Made by a program: the position numbers and the translations under genes. A DNA stretch of 16,228 nt, taken from contig DVKA01000076.1 in assembly GCA_018716365.1 (NCBI GenBank), positions 1-16,228 of the forward strand, read 5' to 3'. The notes beneath the pieces were generated by a model. That model saw nothing but the letters and a program-made list of their open reading frames with translations. It searched no databases and was not told the origin of the DNA. Positions 15,046 to 16,228 of this stretch are shown piece by piece; the first letter of the stretch is position 1, and every line of letters starts with the position of its first letter. This DNA is from Candidatus Caccocola faecipullorum (GTDB taxonomy: Bacteria; Synergistota; Synergistia; Synergistales; Synergistaceae).

Positions 15046-15047
15046 CC

Positions 15048-16217
15048 GTGCCGCTCTTCCGCGCGGAGCTCTACACGCCGGACGGCGCGCGCAGAACCGT
15101 GCGCCGCGAGGCCGCGAGCGAGAACGACCTGCTGCGCGAGCTAGCCGCCGAACGCTGCACGGTCGTCTCGGTAAAGGAAGAAAAGCCGCGCGCGTGGAGC
15201 TTCGCAGGCAGAAGCCGCCGCAAAAAGCTCCCGCTCGAAGAACAGCGCCTCTTCTGCACGACGCTCTCGTCGTTCATGCGCAGTGGCCTGTCGCTCACAG
15301 AAGTCCTGAAACTGCTCCAGAAACAGACACGCGGCAAAAAACTCAAGCCGGTATACACAGAGCTGCGCGAGTCGGTCGAAGGCGGACGCTCGCTCGCCGC
15401 CTCGATGGCCTCGATCGGCGTATTCCGTCCGAGCCTCGTCGGAATGGTCGAATCCGGCGAAAAATCCGCGTCGCTCGGCGAAATTCTCGAAAAAGCCGGA
15501 GAACTCATCCAGAACGAAATTTCGCTGCGCCGCAAAATCCAGACGGCGCTCACCTATCCGCTGCTGATGCTCTTCGTCGGCGTGGGCGTCGTAATATTCC
15601 TGCTCAGCTTCGTCGTCCCGCGCCTCACCGCGCTCGTCATAGAATCCGGCGCGCAGCTGCCGCTCGTCACGTGGATGCTCATCTTCGTCTCCGACGCCGT
15701 CCGTGCCGGAATCATCCCATTCGCCGCGGCAATCGCGCTGCTCGCGCTCTACATACGCCGCAAAGGCAAAAAAATCTCCATCCCGCTCTTCCGCGAAGCG
15801 CGCGAAAACCTGACCTTCGCGCTCATATTCAGCCAGACCGGCACGCTCCTGCGCACCGGCATCCCGCTCGTCCAGGCGCTTAAGCTCACCGAGCCCCTCG
15901 ACCCCGTCAAAGGCCGCCTCTCCGCAGTCGCCGGATATATAAAAGAAGGCTACCGCTTCTCACAGGCGCTCGAAAAAGAAGGCTCCTTCCCCGAAGAAAT
16001 AACCACCGTAATCCGGGTAGGCGAAGCCGGCGGCACCCTCGCCGAAACCTCCGAACGCCTAGGCGCAAGCTGCTGGGAATACGCCCAAACTTCCATGCAG
16101 AAATGGGCCTCGCTCGCCGAACCGCTGATAATCCTAGTCATGGGCCTGCTCGTAGGCTTCGTAGTAGTAGCCGTCCTGCTCCCGATATTCGATCTGTCGA
16201 GTTTGGCGGGGAGATGA
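15048..16217 (+). CDS. gspF: Type II secretion inner-membrane platform protein GspF
   Basis: GspF is the polytopic core of the inner-membrane platform that works with GspE. The GTG at 15048, 2 bp after the gspE stop, gives 389 residues starting MPLFRAELYTPDGARRTVRR, the usual GspF/PilC opening (family length about 400). Two cytoplasmic helical repeats are present (LFCTTLSSFMRSGLSLTEVL and LIFSQTGTLLRTGIPLVQAL), each followed by MVESGEKSASLGEIL or VIRVGEAGGTLAETS. Three hydrophobic segments lie at about 167-195, 209-240 and 356-380. The frame is open upstream to 14802, but that part lies entirely within gspE and is a shadow. The stop overlaps a following ATG as ATGA, so another coupled gene follows. 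Confidence 0.92.
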   Translation: MPLFRAELYTPDGARRTVRREAASENDLLRELAAERCTVVSVKEEKPRAWSFAGRSRRKKLPLEEQRLFCTTLSSFMRSGLSLTEVLKLLQKQTRGKKLKPVYTELRESVEGGRSLAASMASIGVFRPSLVGMVESGEKSASLGEILEKAGELIQNEISLRRKIQTALTYPLLMLFVGVGVVIFLLSFVVPRLTALVIESGAQLPLVTWMLIFVSDAVRAGIIPFAAAIALLALYIRRKGKKISIPLFREARENLTFALIFSQTGTLLRTGIPLVQALKLTEPLDPVKGRLSAVAGYIKEGYRFSQALEKEGSFPEEITTVIRVGEAGGTLAETSERLGASCWEYAQTSMQKWASLAEPLIILVMGLLVGFVVVAVLLPIFDLSSLAGR

Positions 16218-16228
16218 TGGCAACGTAT
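16214..16228 (+). CDS. Start of a further gene, 3' truncated by the window; possibly gspG
   Basis: An ATG at 16214 overlaps the gspF stop in the ATGA pattern used repeatedly in this cluster; a second ATG follows at 16217, after the purine-rich GGCGGGGAG. Only MMATY is encoded before the edge, so the product cannot be identified. The major pseudopilin gene gspG commonly follows gspF and has not appeared elsewhere in the cluster, which makes it the natural expectation. Confidence 0.35.

Noticed and set aside
14802..15047. N-terminal extension of GspF back to 14802.
   Set aside because: It lies wholly within gspE, is composed mostly of Arg and Ala, and the GTG at 15048 gives the normal family start.
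6145..16217. Reading the cluster as a type IV pilus operon (pilM-N-O-Q type).
   Set aside because: A GspC with HR and PDZ domains, GspK with its INVNAAAPEVL block, and a GspN-like protein are T2SS features; no pilT or pilA is seen.
1..16228. CRISPR arrays, insertion sequences, tRNA or rRNA genes, attachment sites.
   Set aside because: No regularly spaced repeats, transposase-like products, terminal inverted repeats or RNA-gene signatures were found on either strand.

Overview
The window is GC-rich bacterial DNA with every convincing gene on the + strand. Gene order (FtsB-like, rpsF-ssb-rpsR, DUF2232, rplI, dnaB) combined with a type II secretion (T2SS) cluster indicates a diderm bacterium. 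A member of the Synergistota is my best guess from the overall protein flavour, but I could not test this and hold it loosely.

Region 1 (1-1490) holds the 3' end of an FtsB/DivIC-type septum protein and then a compact rpsF-ssb-rpsR operon. The operon has a clear sigma-70-type promoter (TTGCAA, 17 bp, TATAAT), a structured leader that could let S6:S18 control its own synthesis, and a strong intrinsic terminator after rpsR. Region 2 (1518-4281) is DUF2232 (YybS-like membrane protein), rplI and dnaB, packed almost without gaps. An extended -10 element lies directly in front of, and its predicted start falls inside, the terminator that closes region 1.

Region 3 (4302 to the right edge) starts 20 bp after dnaB with no visible terminator. 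It opens with an O-antigen-ligase/O-oligosaccharyltransferase-like membrane protein whose 3' end overlaps the start of a pseudopilin gene. Then follow genes that I read as gspJ, gspK, gspL, gspM, gspN, gspC, gspI, gspD, gspE and gspF. Many junctions are 4-bp ATGA overlaps, so the set is probably translated as one coupled unit. The window ends just as another gene, plausibly the major pseudopilin gspG, begins.

Together these encode most of a T2SS: inner-membrane platform (F, L, M, C, with N), cytoplasmic ATPase (E), pseudopilus tip proteins (I, J, K) and the outer-membrane secretin (D). GspH, GspG, the prepilin peptidase GspO and a pilotin are not seen. The secretin carries a plausible lipobox, which would make a pilotin unnecessary. 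The most interesting points are the glycan ligase translationally coupled to the T2SS genes, the candidate liposecretin, and the promoter/terminator overlap in front of DUF2232-rplI-dnaB.
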